Below, piece after piece: positions 37,874-46,680 of a stretch of 60,190 bases of DNA; position 1 is the stretch's first letter, and every line of letters begins with the position of its first letter. The stretch spans positions 1-60,190 of the forward strand of contig NZ_JALHAP010000064.1 of NCBI RefSeq assembly GCF_025215095.1. The letters run 5' to 3'. Below the pieces are notes generated by a model. The model was not told the origin of the DNA. It did no database searches and saw nothing but the letters and a program-made list of their open reading frames with translations. The DNA comes from Dryocola boscaweniae. GTDB lineage: Bacteria; Pseudomonadota; Gammaproteobacteria; Enterobacterales; Enterobacteriaceae. A program made the translations under genes and the position numbers.

Positions 37874-39393
37874 GCGATTTCCATTTTGTTTATCCCTGGC
37901 GGCTGCTCGGCCTGCTGCTTTGCGCCCTGCTCTGGTTTGTCACAACCCGCAAGCGTAGCGCCTGGCACAGGATTATGGAAAAGCCCTTCGCGAAGGCGTT
38001 GATTATCGGCCAGCAAAAACGACTCACGCAGGTTTTGCCCTGGCTATGCGCGCTGGGCGTTTTTGCCCTTGCCGGTCCGACCTGGCAACGTGAACTGCCC
38101 GCAGCGCTGACGCAGCAGGGCAATATGATGATTGTTTTGCAACAGGACCCGGCGATGCTGGCGCAGGATCTTGCACCCAGCCGCCATCAACGGATGCAAA
38201 GCAAAATCATGGACTTAATGTCGCGTTCGCCGGGAACGCGTTTTGGCCTGGTGGTTTATAACGCGCAGGCCTGGCTGACTACGCCGCTAACGCTGGACCC
38301 GACGTTTTATTCGCTATTTTTACATGCTCAAACTCCGGAACTTCTGCCGCAAGGGGAAGGTTCAGGCCTGAAACAGGCCATCAATCTGGCGCTGAAAAAT
38401 ATGCCGGAAACGCCGCAGATGCCCCGCAATATTCTGCTGGTTGCCGATACCGTTTCACCGGCGGACGCAGGCTGGCTGGCGCAGCTTAAAGCGCCGGTTC
38501 AAATCTGGGTGCCCGGCACCGCGCGCGGCGGTGAATTACCCGAAGCTTACGCCCAGCGCGGGATTGATACCCGGCTTAACGTCGAGCGTTTTAGCAGCAT
38601 CCGTGACGGCGGCATTCCCGTGACGCTGGTCACCAGCGATGACAGCGATTTATCGGTGATAGCCAGCCACATTCAGCAGTCGGTTGCCGCGCAAAATAAC
38701 GCGCGCGGCGATTTGCACTGGAAAAATAGCGGCTACCTGCTGGTCATCCCGATGCTTCTTCTGTTGCTGTTGGGGCGAGCTCAGCTTATCTGCTGGCTGA
38801 TTGTGCTGGTGCCGCTGCTCTGGCTGCCCCAAAGCCAGGCCGCCTGGCAGGATGCATGGATTAGCCCGGATATGCAGGGCCAGCTCGCCTTCAAAAAAGG
38901 CGACTACCAAAAAGCGGCGGAGCGTTTCCAGGACCCGCTCTGGCAGGGCATTGCTTATTACCGCGCGGGGGATTTTGTCTCCGCCGCTTCCGCATTCCGC
39001 CAGGCGCCGCAAACTGCTGAAACGCTGCTATGGACCGGCAACAGCTACGCGCAGCAAAAGCAGTGGCAGCAGGCGCTAAACAGCTATGACCGGGCGCTTA
39101 GCCTGCGCCCTGACTGGAAAATGGCCCAGCAAAACCGGGCGCGGATTGCCAGCATCATTATGGAACTGCGGCAGAAAGAACGCGACCGACAGGCGGCCCA
39201 GGGCAAAGAGCAGGATTATAAGCCTGACGAGATTAAACACGATTTGAAGAAAGATCAGGGCGTGAACCAGAAAGATATTCAGCCCGTCGCCAGCAGCAGC
39301 CCGCAGGTTAACCAGTGGTTTGAAAATCTGAACGTTTCACCCGCGGGCCTGCTGGAGAATCTCTATCGTTCGAATACGGAGGAGACGCCATGA
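37870..39393 (+). CDS. VWA-TPR membrane protein (BatB/BatC fusion-like) with degenerate MIDAS
   Basis: This 507-residue protein combines a BatB-like N-terminal part (membrane segments about 11-25 and 55-70, then a VWA-like fold) with a second hydrophobic block (about 290-330) and a TPR region (about 345-430), ending in a Lys/Gln/Asp-rich tail. Where BatA has DVSGS, this protein reads LQQDPAM, so the metal site is degenerate. It starts at 37870 within an ATGA overlap; a longer upstream frame has no ribosome site. BatB and BatC fusions occur in MoxR operons of proteobacteria. Confidence 0.82.
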   Translation: MSDFHFVYPWRLLGLLLCALLWFVTTRKRSAWHRIMEKPFAKALIIGQQKRLTQVLPWLCALGVFALAGPTWQRELPAALTQQGNMMIVLQQDPAMLAQDLAPSRHQRMQSKIMDLMSRSPGTRFGLVVYNAQAWLTTPLTLDPTFYSLFLHAQTPELLPQGEGSGLKQAINLALKNMPETPQMPRNILLVADTVSPADAGWLAQLKAPVQIWVPGTARGGELPEAYAQRGIDTRLNVERFSSIRDGGIPVTLVTSDDSDLSVIASHIQQSVAAQNNARGDLHWKNSGYLLVIPMLLLLLLGRAQLICWLIVLVPLLWLPQSQAAWQDAWISPDMQGQLAFKKGDYQKAAERFQDPLWQGIAYYRAGDFVSAASAFRQAPQTAETLLWTGNSYAQQKQWQQALNSYDRALSLRPDWKMAQQNRARIASIIMELRQKERDRQAAQGKEQDYKPDEIKHDLKKDQGVNQKDIQPVASSSPQVNQWFENLNVSPAGLLENLYRSNTEETP

Positions 39394-40406
39394 AAGCCCT
39401 GCTGCTTCTCATCCTGCTGGCGGTCATTCCCGCCCGTGCGGCGATGGATATCACGCGCGAACTCGTCGCGCCGGACCAGGTGGTGCCGGGGCAACCATTG
39501 CGAATTGCCGTCACTTTCTGGACGGATAGCTGGTTTAACCCCCCACCGCAATGGCCTGATTTTAAAATAGAAAACGGCTCATTGCTTACCACGCCGCTGC
39601 CAAATCAGTTGCTGAGCCGCCAGAAAAACGGCATTAGCTGGAGCGGCGTGCGGCTGGAAAGACAGGTGATGGCCTGGGATCAGGGTTTATTGCGCCTGCC
39701 CGCCGTGGAAGTTACGTTATCGTCGCCCAACCAGGCGCCTGTCACCGTGCAGCTCCCTGAACTGGAAAAACCGGTGGCCTGGCCTGAAGGCGTTGAGCAA
39801 CCGGATCGGTTCTTACCCGCCAGCAACCTTACTCTGAGCCAGAAAATCACCCAGTTTCACGCGGGCGACGACGGCAAGCTGCACGCGGGAGACGTGATTG
39901 AGCGAACCGTCACGGTTAAAGCCAGCGGCGTTCTGGCAAATCAAATTCCACAATTACTTTACGCCATTCCAGGCACTGACACGCAGCGGCTCACCCCGGT
40001 TAATACCCTGCTGAAATCAGGCCGGGGTGACGTTGAAGGCGCTTTGCGAGAAGAACGCCTGCGCTACCTGCCCTCGCAGGCGGGAACCGTTACCCTTCCG
40101 CCAGTAAAATTAAGATGGTGGGATACCGCTCGTCAGCAATGGCAAGTCGCAGAATTGCCGGGTTCTTCACTACAGGTTATGGCTGCGCGAGCCGCCGGCA
40201 GCGAAGCAGCTTTGCGCGGAACCACGGATGACGGGATATGGCGTATGGCCCTGCTTATCGGCGCGCTCGTTATCATTGCGCTGCTCATCTGGTTTACTCG
40301 CCGCCTGCTATGGCGCAGCCTTAAATACCTGCGTTATCTCTGGCGACGCTTCTGGGAACCTGTAGCGCTTCCCGAACTGACTCCCACCAAAAGGGGTGAA
40401 CGATGA
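39390..40406 (+). CDS. BatD-like membrane protein
   Basis: This 338-residue protein has a signal peptide (about 1-17), a long periplasmic beta-rich part and one C-terminal membrane segment (about 284-306) followed by basic residues and a short cytoplasmic tail. This topology and the position after the VWA-TPR gene agree with BatD (oxygen-tolerance family), although it is shorter than many BatD proteins. It overlaps both neighbours by 4 bp (ATGA), so it is translationally coupled. Sequence identity to known BatD is not obvious by eye. Confidence 0.7.
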   Translation: MKALLLLILLAVIPARAAMDITRELVAPDQVVPGQPLRIAVTFWTDSWFNPPPQWPDFKIENGSLLTTPLPNQLLSRQKNGISWSGVRLERQVMAWDQGLLRLPAVEVTLSSPNQAPVTVQLPELEKPVAWPEGVEQPDRFLPASNLTLSQKITQFHAGDDGKLHAGDVIERTVTVKASGVLANQIPQLLYAIPGTDTQRLTPVNTLLKSGRGDVEGALREERLRYLPSQAGTVTLPPVKLRWWDTARQQWQVAELPGSSLQVMAARAAGSEAALRGTTDDGIWRMALLIGALVIIALLIWFTRRLLWRSLKYLRYLWRRFWEPVALPELTPTKRGER

Positions 40407-41392
40407 AATCTAAGATCTTAATCAGCGCCCTGTTGCTGAGCTATGTTTGCTCAGCCCAGGCCGACCCGCTTTCCGCCTGGAACGACAGCGCCTCTAAACA
40501 GGCCATTGAACAATGGGTGCAAAACGCGACTAACCAGGACCGTTCAACCTTTATTCCGCCAGACAAACGCTATGTGGTCTTTGATAACGACGGCACCCTG
40601 TGGCCAGAAGCGCCTTTAACGTTCCAGCTACGGTTCGCGGTCGACGAGATTAAACGCCTTGCGCCGGAACACCCTGAATGGAAGAACGATCCCGTAGTGA
40701 GCGCGGTACTAAAGGATGATTTCAGGACCGTCGCCCAGTCTGGCGAAAAAGGGTTGATGCAGCTTTTAGAACTGACGCACAGCAATATCACCACCGATGA
40801 GTTCGCGCAGCGCGTCAGCAACTGGGTAGACAGCCATCAGGATCAGCGGTTTGGCTGTCGTTACGACCAGATGGGCTATCAACCCATGCGACAACTCCTT
40901 GATTATCTTCGCGACAACGGCTTTAAAACGTGGATCATTTCCGGAGGCGGAATAGATTTTATGCGTGTGCTGGCGCAAAAGATGTACGGTATCCCTCCTG
41001 AGCAGGTTGTGGGCTCGTTCTCGCTAAGCGAGTTTTCGCTGACGGACAACGGCACGCAGTTGCGTAAGACCATGAAAGGCGCATTTAACGATGATGCTGC
41101 CGCCAAACCGGTGGCAATCCACTTGTTTATGGGCCAGCGTCCGGTTGCCGCTTTTGGCAACAGCGACGGCGATCTCGCCATGTTGCAGTACACCGCGGCG
41201 AATCCTGATTTCAGAACCTTTGGCCTGCTGGTGCACCATACGGACGCCGAGCGGGAATATGCTTATGACAGCCATCCACCGGCTAGCGGTAAGCTGATTG
41301 AAGGGCTAAAAATGGCGCAGGAAAAAGGCTGGACGGTAGTGGATATGAAGCAGGACTGGAAAACCGTTTTTGATCCGGCGTTGTGCAAGTAA
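40403..41392 (+). CDS. Periplasmic HAD-superfamily phosphatase
   Basis: This 329-residue protein has a Sec signal peptide (cleavage after AQA, residue 20), so it is probably periplasmic. The HAD motifs are all visible: motif I FDNDGTLWPE (nucleophile Asp), motif II in WIISGGG, and motif IV FGNSDGDLAM. This subfamily of secreted HAD proteins dephosphorylates small phosphate esters. It is the last gene of the coupled set, overlapping the BatD-like gene by 4 bp. A weak hairpin at 41422-41443 separates it from the convergent repressor. Why a phosphatase ends a sulfatase/MoxR operon is unexplained. Confidence 0.82.
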   Translation: MKSKILISALLLSYVCSAQADPLSAWNDSASKQAIEQWVQNATNQDRSTFIPPDKRYVVFDNDGTLWPEAPLTFQLRFAVDEIKRLAPEHPEWKNDPVVSAVLKDDFRTVAQSGEKGLMQLLELTHSNITTDEFAQRVSNWVDSHQDQRFGCRYDQMGYQPMRQLLDYLRDNGFKTWIISGGGIDFMRVLAQKMYGIPPEQVVGSFSLSEFSLTDNGTQLRKTMKGAFNDDAAAKPVAIHLFMGQRPVAAFGNSDGDLAMLQYTAANPDFRTFGLLVHHTDAEREYAYDSHPPASGKLIEGLKMAQEKGWTVVDMKQDWKTVFDPALCK

Positions 41393-41421
41393 GTATCTTT
41401 CAGCTATTTGTCATCAGTCTC

Positions 41422-41443
41422 ACGGGCTCCGTGCCGGAGCCCG
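41422..41443. terminator. Hairpin between the HAD gene and the LacI-type regulator
   Basis: A perfect 9-bp stem (ACGGGCTCC / GGAGCCCGT) with a 4-base loop lies between two convergent stops. T runs are poor on both sides, so termination would be modest. Confidence 0.6.
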
Positions 41444-41451
41444 TTGTCGTA

Positions 41452-42525
41452 TTACCGGGCGAGAATTCGCGCAATGCTGCTAAGCTGCTCCGCAATGGCC
41501 TGCAAATTCTGGCTTTTCTCCTGTTTCGGCCCTGTGGAGTTACGAATAACCAGCCGCGCGGGCAGAATAGAAGAGCTGCGTTCGCCGTCATTATGACTGC
41601 TGTCGAGAATGCGTCGCACGGCCTCTTTTCCCTGCAAATCTAAATCCAGTGACACGGTGGTCAGCGCCGGATGGAAGAAGGAACTTTCGTAGGTATCATC
41701 GTAGCCAATAACCGATTTTTCGCCGGGAATCGAGATTTGATGTTGATGAAACGCGCTCAGCACGCCCAGCGCCATCTGGTCGTTTGCCACTAAGACAGCG
41801 CTAAAATTCGGCGTTGATCGCAGCATTTGCAAGGCGCCTGCGTATCCGCTCTGGGCATCCCAGTTTCCCTTCACCACCGCAGCCGGTTGCAGGCCGTAAC
41901 CGTCGAGCGTTTCTATCCAGCTTTTCAGACGCAGCTTCGCGGATACCGAGCTGTCCGGTCCCGAAAGCAAGGCTATTTCCCGGTGCCCCAGCTCATAAAG
42001 ATACTTCACGCTCGAACGGGTTCCATCCGCCGGATTGAAGGAAACATTGAAGACAGAACTGTAGGGATCGACATCAAGGAACAGGCACTGAACGTTAGTG
42101 TTATCCGCGACGATTTTTTCAGCATATTCGGTCTCCAGCGGCACATTAATAATGACCTTATCAACTAGCTGTGACTTGAGTTCATTGATGGAATCCTTAA
42201 TGCCATTGTGGACGTTCTCATCAATCATGGAAATCAGCACCTGGTAGTTCTCCAGATTCGCATAGCGTTTTACCGCAGCGGCCACCTGAGAAGGCGCATG
42301 CAGCGCAAGCGACGTCGTCACCAGTCCAATGGTTTTGCTCGTCTTTCCAACCAACTGCTGTGCGAGTCTGTTGGGCACATACCGCAATAACTCTATGGAC
42401 TTCTCTACCTTACTACGCGTGGCTTCGGATACATTGGCTGACTTATTCAGTACCCTTGACACAGTCTGGTAAGAGACGCCCGCATGGTGAGCAACATCCT
42501 CTAACGTCGCGCTTTTAGACTTCAT
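41452..42525 (-). CDS. ganR: LacI-family repressor of the galactan cluster
   Basis: This 357-residue regulator has an N-terminal LacI helix-turn-helix (ATLEDVAHHAGVSYQTVSRVLN, about 5-27 in pieces), a hinge with RLAQQLVGK, and a periplasmic-binding-like effector domain. I chose the ATG at 42525; a further 50 codons upstream are open but would run through the operator region. It is divergent from the porin gene across 267 bp with paired palindromes and a CRP site. By position it is the counterpart of Dickeya GanR, sensing galactose or galacto-oligosaccharides. The ligand is inferred. Confidence 0.82.
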   Translation of the reverse strand: MKSKSATLEDVAHHAGVSYQTVSRVLNKSANVSEATRSKVEKSIELLRYVPNRLAQQLVGKTSKTIGLVTTSLALHAPSQVAAAVKRYANLENYQVLISMIDENVHNGIKDSINELKSQLVDKVIINVPLETEYAEKIVADNTNVQCLFLDVDPYSSVFNVSFNPADGTRSSVKYLYELGHREIALLSGPDSSVSAKLRLKSWIETLDGYGLQPAAVVKGNWDAQSGYAGALQMLRSTPNFSAVLVANDQMALGVLSAFHQHQISIPGEKSVIGYDDTYESSFFHPALTTVSLDLDLQGKEAVRRILDSSHNDGERSSSILPARLVIRNSTGPKQEKSQNLQAIAEQLSSIARILAR

Positions 42526-42620
42526 GGTCCGGTTCCTTATGTTGTTATGCGTTGATTTTAACAGGGGCCATTTAAAAAACGCACGCCATGATAAAAAACC
42601 GCAGCTATCACACCAATAAA

Positions 42621-42637
42621 GTATTACGTTCACATAA
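42621..42637. promoter_or_regulatory. Operator copy 1 of the galactan regulator
   Basis: GTATTACGTTCACATAA is the exact reverse complement of the sequence at 42757-42773. Each copy is itself an imperfect palindrome. The pair brackets the intergenic region between the repressor and porin genes, allowing looping. This copy lies on the repressor side, so it may mediate autoregulation. Confidence 0.7.
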
Positions 42638-42644
42638 AAACAAA

Positions 42645-42660
42645 TGTGAACAACCTCACC
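42645..42660 (+). promoter_or_regulatory. CRP site upstream of the porin gene
   Basis: TGTGAACAACCTCACC matches the CRP consensus (TGTGA-6-TCACA) at nine of ten core positions. It lies about 133 bp before the porin start. Catabolite activation of the porin and perhaps of the repressor is expected. Confidence 0.75.
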
Positions 42661-42756
42661 TGTCGTTACAAACAAGCCTGATTTATTTGCAGTTAATCAC
42701 ACATTGGAAATCATTTGTTTGCCTGATTTTACATTTAGGCATTTTATGACACCGCA

Positions 42757-42773
42757 TTATGTGAACGTAATAC
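42757..42773. promoter_or_regulatory. Operator copy 2 of the galactan regulator
   Basis: TTATGTGAACGTAATAC sits 20 bp before the porin ATG, where a bound LacI-type repressor would block transcription. It shares the half site ACGTAATACA with the operator in the ABC importer control region (51624-51639). Confidence 0.72.
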
Positions 42774-42792
42774 AAAACAATAAGAGGATAAC

Positions 42793-44055
42793 ATGAAAAC
42801 TACGCTACGCACTGTATCCGTTGCGTTAGCCGCTGCGCTGACCTCCCCCTCGCTTCTGGCTGCCGTTAACTCCATCGATTTCCATGGCTATCTGCGCTCC
42901 GGTATTGGTGTGTCGCGGGATGGAGGAATGGAGGAGTGGCAAAAGAATAAAGTCGGCCGTTTAGGTAACGAAGCTGACACTTACGGAGAACTGGAACTGG
43001 GCTCCGAGGTGTATAAGAAAAACGATGTCAGCTTTTACCTGGACAGCATGGTCAGTATGGTTTCAGACGGCTCAAACGACAGTGAAACCACCTTTGGCGA
43101 CGACGCTGAATTTGGGCTGCGCCAGCTTAATTTGCAGATTAAAGGGCTAATCCCGGGCGATCCTGGCGCGGTGATTTGGGGCGGGAAACGCTACTATCAG
43201 CGTCACGATCTGCACATCATCGATACTAAATACTGGAATATCTCCGGTTCCGGCGCCGGCATTGAGAACTACAGCGTCGGGCCGGGCGCAGTCTCCTTTG
43301 CCTGGATTCGCGGTGACGCGAACGACGTTGACTACCGTGTCGACGGTGACAGCGATGTGAATATTAACTACCTCGATCTGCGTTATGCGGGCTGGAAGCC
43401 CTGGGCAGGCACCTGGACCGAGTTTGGCATCGACTACGCCATGCCTAACCCTACTAATAAACAAAAAGAGTATGGCGGACTTTACGATGCCGATAACGGC
43501 GTCATGCTGACCGGTGAAATTTCCCAGGATATGCTCGGCGGCTATAACAAACTGGTTTTGCAGTATGCAAACAAGGGGCTTGCACAGAACATGATTTCGC
43601 AGGGCGGAGGCTGGTATGACATGTGGAATTACGTCAACGACGCCACCGGTTACCGCGTTATTAACACAGGCCTTATTCCCATTACCGACAGATTCTCGTT
43701 TAACCACGTGCTGACTTACGGTTCAGCAGATGACATCACTGAGTACACCGACAAGTCGCGCATGGTTTCACTGGTTGGTCGCGCGCAATATCAGTTCACC
43801 GAATATGTACGTTTAATTGGTGAAGTGGGCGGTTTCTATCAGAAAGATACCTACAACAACGGCACGCACTATAAGCAAAGCGGTGAAAAATATACCGTGG
43901 CGTTAGGTCTCGCGGACGGTCCGGACTTTATGTCGCGCCCGGAACTGCGTGTTTTCGCTTCGTATCTTAACGATTCAGAAGACGGAAAATCTTTCCAGGA
44001 CGGTACCGCGAGCGATACCTGGAATTTTGGCGTACAGGTTGAAGCCTGGTGGTAA
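42793..44055 (+). CDS. ganL: LamB-type outer-membrane porin for galacto-oligosaccharides
   Basis: This 420-residue precursor has a signal peptide (cleavage after LLA, about residue 23) and the FHGYLRSGIG start typical of LamB-family maltoporins. It has the GGKRYYQRHDLHIIDTKYW segment of the constriction region and ends in an aromatic VEAWW, the usual C-terminal sorting signal of barrels. It is divergent from the LacI-type gene and followed by a terminator. Context (galactanase, beta-galactosidase, ABC importer) indicates galactan oligomers as substrate. The ganL name follows the Dickeya porin by analogy. Confidence 0.85.
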   Translation: MKTTLRTVSVALAAALTSPSLLAAVNSIDFHGYLRSGIGVSRDGGMEEWQKNKVGRLGNEADTYGELELGSEVYKKNDVSFYLDSMVSMVSDGSNDSETTFGDDAEFGLRQLNLQIKGLIPGDPGAVIWGGKRYYQRHDLHIIDTKYWNISGSGAGIENYSVGPGAVSFAWIRGDANDVDYRVDGDSDVNINYLDLRYAGWKPWAGTWTEFGIDYAMPNPTNKQKEYGGLYDADNGVMLTGEISQDMLGGYNKLVLQYANKGLAQNMISQGGGWYDMWNYVNDATGYRVINTGLIPITDRFSFNHVLTYGSADDITEYTDKSRMVSLVGRAQYQFTEYVRLIGEVGGFYQKDTYNNGTHYKQSGEKYTVALGLADGPDFMSRPELRVFASYLNDSEDGKSFQDGTASDTWNFGVQVEAWW

Positions 44056-44177
44056 GCACCACGGATTAAATTAAGTAAACAGTAATATCTTCTGTATATT
44101 TAGACGCACTATCTCCGGACTGGCATTTATTCCTGAAATTGAATAACTTCTTAATGCCATTGCTTTTGTTTTATTTT

Positions 44178-44208
44178 GGGATGACCTATTCCGGGTCATC
44201 CCATTTTT
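44178..44208. terminator. Bidirectional terminator between the porin and EIIB genes
   Basis: The stem GGGATGACC / GGGTCATCCC (44178-44186, 44193-44202) is followed by a T-rich run on the plus strand and sits between two convergent genes. Confidence 0.85.
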
Positions 44209-44213
44209 ATTAT

Positions 44214-44525
44214 TCAGCGTGAAGAGAAATGCTCTTCCAGTAATTTCCTTAGCGCATCTGATTGCTTGCCAAAAATAGCATGCACCTCCTGTCCCAGAAT
44301 AATAACCCCAAGCGCCCCCTGCGCCTGTAATGCTTCGGAATTAACCAGCGCCAGGTTTTTAACCGTAACACGCAGGCGGGTAATACAGGCATCTACATGG
44401 TCAATATTTTGCTCACCGCCAAACGCGTTAATAAGCGTGGTAATTTGTTGTTGCTCCTGTTCGGTTAAGGTCACCGTTAGTTTGGGTTGGGAGAAATAAT
44501 GCAGAAATGATTTTAAGCTCACCAT
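44214..44525 (-). CDS. Stand-alone PTS EIIB domain of the glucose family
   Basis: This 103-residue cytoplasmic protein is a single EIIB domain. The phosphorylation motif NIDHVDACITRLRV, with Cys47, is characteristic of the glucose/N-acetylglucosamine EIIB family. No EIIC or EIIA gene lies in this cluster. It has its own ribosome site (AGGAG, 6 bp) and follows the beta-galactosidase gene after a strong terminator. It might work with an EII encoded elsewhere or act in regulation. Both ideas are inference. A remnant of a lost PTS operon is the simplest alternative. Confidence 0.82.
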   Translation of the reverse strand: MVSLKSFLHYFSQPKLTVTLTEQEQQQITTLINAFGGEQNIDHVDACITRLRVTVKNLALVNSEALQAQGALGVIILGQEVHAIFGKQSDALRKLLEEHFSSR

Positions 44526-44550
44526 AATTGTCTCCTGATAGTCGACGGAT

Positions 44551-44580
44551 AAAAAAACGCCTGCTCGTCAGAACAGGCGT
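44551..44580 (-). terminator. Terminator after the GH42 gene
   Basis: The stem ACGCCTG / CAGGCGT (44557-44563, 44574-44580) precedes a seven-T run on the minus strand, immediately past the beta-galactosidase stop. Confidence 0.85.
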
Positions 44581-44593
44581 CAGGGTATTGCAA

Positions 44594-46651
44594 TTATGCT
44601 TTACGTTTAACGACGCGGCAGTCGCACGGCATTAGCTGGAGCGCGCCGTTGATATCCTTACCGTTCAGCGCGTCGCTGTAGCCTTGCGGCAGAGTTACTA
44701 TCTGCTGCTGGGCGGTGAAGTTCTGAATAAACACCCAGCATGATTCCCCGTCAGTTCGCGAAGCGGCGACGACGCCCGGTGGGAAATCCGCCTCGATGGC
44801 GCGCGGCAGTTTTAGTTCCTGGATGATGCCTGCGAAGAAGTCTCGCTGGAACGCAAGGTCGTTGCGCGACGCCACATACCAGGCTTTCCCCTGACCGAAG
44901 CGATTCACCGTGACCGCCGGGCGGCCGGCATAGAAATCGTCCCGGTAGGTCGCAAGAACCTGCGCACCTTCCGCATGGATCAGATCGCATAAATGGCGAA
45001 CCTGATACGGCCCTTGTAATCCCGCCGCGTTCCCCGCAAGCCCCTGAATCAGATTGCGTTCGCCCTCGCCCAGACAGTCAATCTCTTCGGCCCAAATCCC
45101 CAACAGTTCGCGTAGCGGTCCCGGGAAGCCGCCAGGATGGCAGAGGTCGGATTCGTTGACGATCCCGCTCCAGTAGGTTGTAACGAACTGGCCGCCTGCG
45201 GCAACAAAGGCCTCGGCGCGTGCGGCAAAGCCCTCGCGCACCATATACAGCATTGGCGCGATTACTAATTGATAGCCGCTGAGATCGCAGTCAGCGTTGA
45301 TAACATCTACCGCAACGCCCTTCTCCCAGAACGGACGATAGTGTTCGGCGACCGTTTTTTCGTACTCCATCCCCATATTGCGCGGGCCTTCGGCGTCGTC
45401 CATCGCCCAACGGTTTTCCCAGTCAAAAACAATAGCGACTTTTGCTTCAGTGCGGCAGCCCGCCACATCTTTAAGCTGGTTGAGCATCTCGCCAAGCTTT
45501 GTGACTTCACGCCCTACCCGGGTATCAATATGCCCCACGTGATCCACTACCGCGCCGTGGAATTTCTCCACTGAGCCACGGCTTTTGCGCCACTGGAAGT
45601 ACTGCACCGAATCGGCGCCGTGCGCCACCGCCTGCAATGACGAAAGAATGTGCATGCCCGGTTTTTTCAGCTTGCTGGTAGGTTGCCAGTTGGTCACGCT
45701 GGGGGTCGATTCCATCAGTACAAACGGTTTGCCCCCTTTCAGGGTACGCATCAAATCGTGGTACATGGCGGTGTAGCAGGCGAGCGTGGTTTCATCTTTC
45801 TCGTGATGCCACATCGGGTAGCTATCCCAGGAGATGAAATCCAGCTCTTCGGCAAGCTGCCAGTAGTTGTAATCGTAGAAGTACTCCATAAAGTTCGTGG
45901 TGGCCGGTAGCTGCGGGTTCACGGCTTTAAGAGGAGCGATTTCATGGCGATAGAAATCCGTAACCTGCGCGGTATTAAACCGCCGCCAGTCAAGATTCAG
46001 ACCATGAATGGAGACCTCTCCCTGCGGAGACGGGGACTGGATCTGCGACCAGTCGCTGTAGGTGTGGCTCCAGAAGGTGCTCCACCAGGCGTGGTTGAGA
46101 TTGTCCAGCGTCTGATAACGCGCCTTCAGCCAGTCGCGGAAGCGTTCCTGGCAAAGGTCGCAGTGGCATTCGCCGCCGTATTCATTAGAAACATGCCAGC
46201 CGAGCACCGCCGGATGTTGTGAATAGCGTTCAGCCAACAGGCGGTTAATCTTCAGCGTTTTTTCCCGATAAACAGGAGAGCTCATACAGTGATTATGGCG
46301 CCCACCGTGCAGCGCCGGTACGCGGTCGCGTCCCACGCGCAGCACTTCCGGGTATTTCTGCGACATCCAGGCCGGACGCGCGCCGCTCGGCGTCGCCAGG
46401 AAAACATGAATGTCCGCCTGATAAAGCCTGTCCAGAATCGTATCCAGCCAGGCGAAATCAAATTCACCTTCGCGAGGTTCAAGTTTAGCCCAGCTAAAAA
46501 TGCCGACCGACATGACATTACAATTTGCCTGCGACATCATGGAAATATCTTTATCAATAATACCGGGATAGGCTTCCCATTGTTCCGGATTATAGTCCGC
46601 GCCGTGCAAAAGCCCGGCTACCTTTGGACTTAAAGGCAGAAATTTTTTCAT
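44594..46651 (-). CDS. ganA: GH42 beta-galactosidase (cytoplasmic)
   Basis: This 685-residue enzyme is a GH42 beta-galactosidase that releases galactose from imported beta-1,4-galacto-oligosaccharides. The acid/base glutamate is in WHVSNEYGGECHCDLC, which also begins the GH42 zinc-binding cysteine cluster. The nucleophile is in VLMESTPSVTNW. The N-terminal GADYNPEQW motif is typical. There is no signal peptide, so it acts in the cytoplasm. It follows the galactanase gene by 29 bp and ends at a terminator. The name ganA follows Bacillus usage; other species use a different letter. Confidence 0.92.
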   Translation of the reverse strand: MKKFLPLSPKVAGLLHGADYNPEQWEAYPGIIDKDISMMSQANCNVMSVGIFSWAKLEPREGEFDFAWLDTILDRLYQADIHVFLATPSGARPAWMSQKYPEVLRVGRDRVPALHGGRHNHCMSSPVYREKTLKINRLLAERYSQHPAVLGWHVSNEYGGECHCDLCQERFRDWLKARYQTLDNLNHAWWSTFWSHTYSDWSQIQSPSPQGEVSIHGLNLDWRRFNTAQVTDFYRHEIAPLKAVNPQLPATTNFMEYFYDYNYWQLAEELDFISWDSYPMWHHEKDETTLACYTAMYHDLMRTLKGGKPFVLMESTPSVTNWQPTSKLKKPGMHILSSLQAVAHGADSVQYFQWRKSRGSVEKFHGAVVDHVGHIDTRVGREVTKLGEMLNQLKDVAGCRTEAKVAIVFDWENRWAMDDAEGPRNMGMEYEKTVAEHYRPFWEKGVAVDVINADCDLSGYQLVIAPMLYMVREGFAARAEAFVAAGGQFVTTYWSGIVNESDLCHPGGFPGPLRELLGIWAEEIDCLGEGERNLIQGLAGNAAGLQGPYQVRHLCDLIHAEGAQVLATYRDDFYAGRPAVTVNRFGQGKAWYVASRNDLAFQRDFFAGIIQELKLPRAIEADFPPGVVAASRTDGESCWVFIQNFTAQQQIVTLPQGYSDALNGKDINGALQLMPCDCRVVKRKA

Positions 46652-46680
46652 ATTTACGGTCCTGAAAATAACGTCGAAAA

